A stretch of DNA of 7,869 bases from an uncultured Thermoplasmata archaeon (GTDB lineage: Archaea > Thermoplasmatota > Thermoplasmata > Methanomassiliicoccales > Methanomethylophilaceae), in NCBI GenBank assembly GCA_946545675.1, contig CAMNNR010000057.1:1-7869 (forward strand), read 5' to 3'. Below, piece after piece: positions 4,884 to 7,869 of this stretch. The notes under the pieces were generated by a model. That model was not told the origin of the DNA. It saw nothing but the letters and a program-made list of their open reading frames with translations, and ran no database searches. Every line of letters begins with the position of its first letter. Position 1 is the first letter of the stretch. The position numbers were made by a program, and so were the translations under genes.

Positions 4884-6446
4884 TCAGCCTTTTCTGAAGT
4901 GCCTGTTCTTCGACCTTGCCCTGCCGACCTGTCCCACGTTGAGACCTACCTCGGTCCAGAAGCTCTTGGTGAAGAGGATGATGACCAGGACCATTTCCAT
5001 ACGTCCGAACCACATCAGGAAGCACATCAGGATCTTGGCGCCGAAGTTCAGCACATCATAACTCGGGAGCGGACCGATTCCTGCGTTGGCGATTCCCGCG
5101 AGGATGATTCCGAAGTATGCCTGGAGTTCATCGATTCCCGCAGGGGCGAACTCCCCGATGTTGGGCTGGATGAACATGAGTATTGCGAGGGAGATGAACA
5201 CACCCATCAGGAAGAGGAGGATGGTCGCCAGTGCGGAGTTGACTGCGCTCTCGCTCCAGTTCCTGCCATCCGCTCTGATGGAAGTGACCGCATTGGGGTG
5301 CATGACCTTGTTGAGGTTACTGACCACGTAGGACTTCAGGGCCATCATACGGTAGATCTTGATACCTCCCGCGGTAGAACCCGAGGCGCCTCCCATGAAC
5401 TCCATGATCATGAGGATCAGGAAGATGAATTGCGGATAAACGAAGTCGACGATACCGAAACCGGTACCGGTACCGCAGGATATCGCGGAGTAGAGTGAGA
5501 TCCAGAAGTAGTGCCCGGCGGAATCGGTGGTGTACTCCACCTGATTGCTGAGGAAGTAGCTCGCGAAGATGAGGAGAGCACATGCGATGAACCACTCGAG
5601 CATCACGCGGGTCTCCTTGTTTTTGAACAGTGCCAGATCCCCCTTGAAGAAGAGGCGGAACATCATGTAGAAGTTGGCGGAACCGAGGATCATGAACACC
5701 AAGGTGACGACCTGTGCTCCGAGTCCGTAGCTCACCATGCTGTCGTTGCGGGGCAGCAGTCCCCCGGTGGGGATGTTAGAGAATGCGATGCAAACCGAGT
5801 CGAAGGATGCCACATGGCAGCACATCAGGCAGATGATCTCCGCCACGGTTAGGAGGATATACACCTTGATGAAGTTCAGCGAGGCTGAGGAGATCTTCAT
5901 AGAATAGTCCTCGTTGTCGGAACCTGCGAACTCGTTGGAGTTCAGTCCCGCACCACCCATACCGATCATGGGCAGCAGGAACGAGAAACTGATCAGGACG
6001 GTCAGACCTCCGGCCCACTGGATGATTCCCCTCCACAGCAGCAGGCTGGAAGGTATCTGATTCAGATCGGGGATGACGGTGGCTCCGGTGGTCGTGTATC
6101 CGCTGATCCCCTCGAAGAACGCATCCTCGGGGCTGAACCCGTAGAGCATGAAGGGGATCGCGGCAACCACGAAAGATATCGCCCACATCTCCGCTATCAG
6201 CAGCACACCCAATGCGGCGGGCATCTTGGATTTGCTCGAGAAGAAGAGCAGCTGGAATATACCCAGGCCGAGGACCACGGGGAAGAGGTAGCAATACAAT
6301 CCTGCATCCTCCCCCATGAGGAATGCATAGGTGCCGGTGAGGCCCAGCGCCACCCCCAGGACGATTTCGATGAGACCCAGGAGCCTCACGGTTCCGCTTT
6401 CCCACCTTTGCAGATGTTTCAGGCGTCTCAGGAAGCTCGAGTTCAT
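4884..6446 (-). CDS. trkH: Trk/Ktr-type potassium uptake channel subunit TrkH
   Basis: This 520-residue polytopic membrane protein has the four M1-P-M2 repeats of the SKT (Trk/Ktr/HKT) family. The selectivity-filter loops are visible: GYTTTGATV (116-124), SNIPTGGLLPR (223-233), SCGTGTGFG (323-331) and NAGIGPLP (454-461). The conserved GGASGSTAGGIK (352-363) and WFGRMEMV (479-486) also match the family. It conducts K+ (and often Na+) inward across the cytoplasmic membrane and is gated by the cytosolic TrkA ring. The start at 6446 is chosen because it lies two bases after the trkA stop, has GGAG eight bases upstream, and leaves a short amphipathic N-terminus before the first membrane helix. Length fits the family (about 480-520 aa). 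All filter regions are intact. Confidence 0.96.
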   Translation of the reverse strand: MNSSFLRRLKHLQRWESGTVRLLGLIEIVLGVALGLTGTYAFLMGEDAGLYCYLFPVVLGLGIFQLLFFSSKSKMPAALGVLLIAEMWAISFVVAAIPFMLYGFSPEDAFFEGISGYTTTGATVIPDLNQIPSSLLLWRGIIQWAGGLTVLISFSFLLPMIGMGGAGLNSNEFAGSDNEDYSMKISSASLNFIKVYILLTVAEIICLMCCHVASFDSVCIAFSNIPTGGLLPRNDSMVSYGLGAQVVTLVFMILGSANFYMMFRLFFKGDLALFKNKETRVMLEWFIACALLIFASYFLSNQVEYTTDSAGHYFWISLYSAISCGTGTGFGIVDFVYPQFIFLILMIMEFMGGASGSTAGGIKIYRMMALKSYVVSNLNKVMHPNAVTSIRADGRNWSESAVNSALATILLFLMGVFISLAILMFIQPNIGEFAPAGIDELQAYFGIILAGIANAGIGPLPSYDVLNFGAKILMCFLMWFGRMEMVLVIILFTKSFWTEVGLNVGQVGRARSKNRHFRKG

Positions 6447-6448
6447 GG

Positions 6449-7792
6449 TCAGAACTCCGGTGCGTTCTTTCCGAGGAGGTTGGTCAGTTGCAGTGGATCT
6501 ATCTTGTGGGTCAGCAGGAGCACGATGTCGCCGACCTCGAACTTGGTCGTGAGGATCGGGTAGAGGGTGGTGTTGTTGCGTCTGATGGCGAAAATATTGA
6601 TTCCGTTGGGGATGACGACGTCCCCGTAGTATTTTCTCGCGATGGGGGAGGAGTTGTCGAGTTTGAATGAAAGGAAGTGGCACCCGGGCTGTTCCATGAC
6701 GTGCACGGAACTCTGTTCGGTGGTGCTGAGGTTCTTGGCTACCTCGTTCATGATGAGCTTGTGGTATCCGATGACGGATTCGATCCCTGCGTACTTGAAG
6801 ACGCCTTCGTACTCCTCGATGGAGTAACGCGAGACGATCTTGCCGATGCCGAACCTCAGGGAGGTCATGCAGGCCAGGAGGTTCCTCTCGTCGATGTCGG
6901 TGACGGAGATGACCGCGTCAGCCCTCTCGATGTTCTCCGAACGGAGGAACTGGGGATCGACGATGTTTCCCCTGACGACGATGGCGGTCCTGAGCTGTTT
7001 CGACGCCTCGCGGCACCTCTCCATATCGTCGTCCATGATCTTGACGAACATCTTGTCATCGCGCTGGGATATCTGTTTGGCGATGGACAGCCCGATGTGT
7101 CCCGCTCCGAGGATGACGATCTCCCTCGCCTCCTTCTTGATTCCGATGAGCTTGTTGAAAGCCTCCGTGGCACCGCGGGTTCCGAACAGAACGATCCTGT
7201 CGCCCTCGTGGATCTCCACGGTGGAGATCTCGGTGATGGTGAGTGGGCCCCTGAGGATGGCTACAATCGCACAATCCTTGGGAAGGTCGAGGTTCATGAC
7301 CGTGCGTCCGATGATGTCGTGGCCCCTCTCGATCCTGAAAGTGGTGAGTCCGTAGTCCCCTATGTCGAGTTTCTCGTAGTTCACCGCGTTCTCCAGCATG
7401 GCTGTGTTGATCATCTTCTCGACGGACAGCTTATCGGGGGAGACCAGGTAGTCCACGCCATCGTAGGTGTCGACGTCCAGGAATTCCGGGTTCCTGATGC
7501 ATGCGATTGTGCGCACGGAGGGTCTGAAGTGCTTCCCGTTGACGCATACGAAGATGTTGATCGCATCGTCCTTCACCGCGGAGAATATGACGTCGGGTTT
7601 GATCCTCTCGAGGGCGCTCTTGAGGACACTGGGGTTGCTGGCATCTCCTTTGAGAAGCGATACGGGCAGTGCGCTCTTGGCGGTCTCGGCGACGTTGACG
7701 TCTCTCTCGATGAGGTGGACATCGTTACCTGCGATGGCCGCTTTGGCAGCAGCAAGGCCGACGTTTCCCGCACCGATGATGAGGACTTTCAT
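6449..7792 (-). CDS. trkA: Trk potassium uptake regulatory subunit TrkA (two RCK domains)
   Basis: This 447-residue cytosolic protein has two tandem RCK units, each a Rossmann-type TrkA-N domain followed by a TrkA-C domain. The first dinucleotide-binding loop is GAGNVG (residues 7-12) with an acidic residue at the end of strand 2 (LIERD, 27-31). The second is GAGHIG (229-234), followed by KIMDDD (251-256). TrkA-C segments lie around 150-205 (ending EIHEGDRIVLFG) and 370-430 (ending EVGDIVLLL). In the family TrkA forms a ring under the TrkH dimer and gates it in response to NAD(H), ATP/ADP or cyclic di-AMP. Length fits classical TrkA (about 450 aa). It is the first gene of trkA-trkH, with a TATA-like box about 27 bases upstream, and so probably leaderless. 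Confidence 0.95.
   Translation of the reverse strand: MKVLIIGAGNVGLAAAKAAIAGNDVHLIERDVNVAETAKSALPVSLLKGDASNPSVLKSALERIKPDVIFSAVKDDAINIFVCVNGKHFRPSVRTIACIRNPEFLDVDTYDGVDYLVSPDKLSVEKMINTAMLENAVNYEKLDIGDYGLTTFRIERGHDIIGRTVMNLDLPKDCAIVAILRGPLTITEISTVEIHEGDRIVLFGTRGATEAFNKLIGIKKEAREIVILGAGHIGLSIAKQISQRDDKMFVKIMDDDMERCREASKQLRTAIVVRGNIVDPQFLRSENIERADAVISVTDIDERNLLACMTSLRFGIGKIVSRYSIEEYEGVFKYAGIESVIGYHKLIMNEVAKNLSTTEQSSVHVMEQPGCHFLSFKLDNSSPIARKYYGDVVIPNGINIFAIRRNNTTLYPILTTKFEVGDIVLLLTHKIDPLQLTNLLGKNAPEF
6455..6458 (-). promoter_or_regulatory. Shine-Dalgarno motif of trkH
   Basis: GGAG on the minus strand lies inside the last codons of trkA, eight bases before the trkH ATG at 6446. It decides the trkH start against the much longer open frame reaching 6683, which overlaps trkA. 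Confidence 0.6.
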
Positions 7793-7813
7793 AATGGCTG
7801 GTCTAGGCGTTTG

Positions 7814-7824
7814 TTAATTTTATT
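7814..7824 (-). promoter_or_regulatory. TATA-like box of trkA-trkH
   Basis: On the minus strand AATAAAATTAA lies with its centre about 27 bases upstream of the trkA ATG at 7792, in the only AT-rich stretch of this end of the window. The spacing predicts a leaderless trkA transcript. Confidence 0.5.
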
Positions 7825-7826
7825 CT

Positions 7827-7868
7827 TTATCCCGAAGAGGGTGCTGTCAGAAGCCTCAGGAAATTCGC
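7827..7868 (-). CDS. Possible C-terminal end of an upstream gene (partial)
   Basis: Minus-strand codons from the window edge read ANFLRLLTAPSSG and end at TAA just before the trkA TATA box. The hydrophobic stretch and the stop placed directly before an AT-rich promoter would suit a gene end. Thirteen codons are too few to identify a product. Another frame runs on through the AT-rich box to a TGA overlapping the trkA ATG and is equally unproven. Confidence 0.25.
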   Translation of the reverse strand, partial: ANFLRLLTAPSSG

Positions 7869-7869
7869 G

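Noticed and set aside
4605..5498. 297-residue plus-strand open frame
   Set aside because: It overlaps the TPR gene out of frame and continues antisense to trkH. The translation is rich in H, D, E and R with no domain pattern, so it is a shadow of high-GC coding sequence.
6447..6683. 79-residue N-terminal extension of trkH
   Set aside because: It overlaps trkA in another frame, has a composition unlike a protein start (rich in R, P, Q, H), and the ATG at 6446 has a GGAG motif and lies two bases after the trkA stop.
1..7869. CRISPR array, insertion sequence, integrase or tRNA attachment site
   Set aside because: No regularly spaced repeats, transposase or recombinase motifs, or tRNA folds were found on either strand by eye.

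Overview
The window looks like chromosomal DNA from an archaeon, most likely of the Thermoplasmatota / Methanomassiliicoccales type. This is an inference from four things: archaeal TATA-like boxes lying 26-27 bases upstream of start codons, which implies leaderless mRNAs; Shine-Dalgarno motifs seen mainly before internal operon genes; a two-RCK-domain TrkA next to TrkH; and stop codons that are TGA or TAA but never TAG. No marker gene settles the lineage. Coding density is high, and no gene-free stretch exceeds about 85 bases once a 47-residue Cys-rich gene at 401-544 is recognised.

Layout. 1-365 (+): the end of xseA and all of xseB, the two subunits of exonuclease VII, with overlapping stop and start (ATGA). 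366-400: a GC-rich hairpin between convergent genes. 401-544 (-): a very small Cys-rich protein gene with its own TATA box, which sits at the centre of a perfect 9-bp inverted repeat. 587-2490 (-): a two-gene operon encoding an ABC/AAA15-type ATPase (347 aa) followed by a DUF4435 / TOPRIM-like protein (284 aa). This pairing and order match the AriA-AriB arrangement of the PARIS antiviral system. 2575-3969 (-): a zinc-ribbon protein with a helical-repeat (TPR-like) body. 4022-4849 (+): a second TPR-like protein, divergent from the first, with a single TATA box exactly midway between the two ATGs. 4859-4875: a hairpin between convergent genes. 4884-7792 (-): trkA-trkH, a potassium-uptake operon. 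7827-7868 (-): possibly the last codons of another gene.

How the genes work together. XseA and XseB form one nuclease. TrkH is the K+-conducting membrane subunit and TrkA its cytosolic nucleotide-binding regulator. AriA-like and AriB-like proteins would form a sensor-effector defence complex in which the ATPase holds a TOPRIM nuclease until triggered. The two TPR-like proteins share a regulatory region and may be co-regulated. Their function is unknown. The most interesting element is the PARIS-like operon in an apparent archaeon, set between housekeeping genes with no transposase, integrase or tRNA gene visible in the window.
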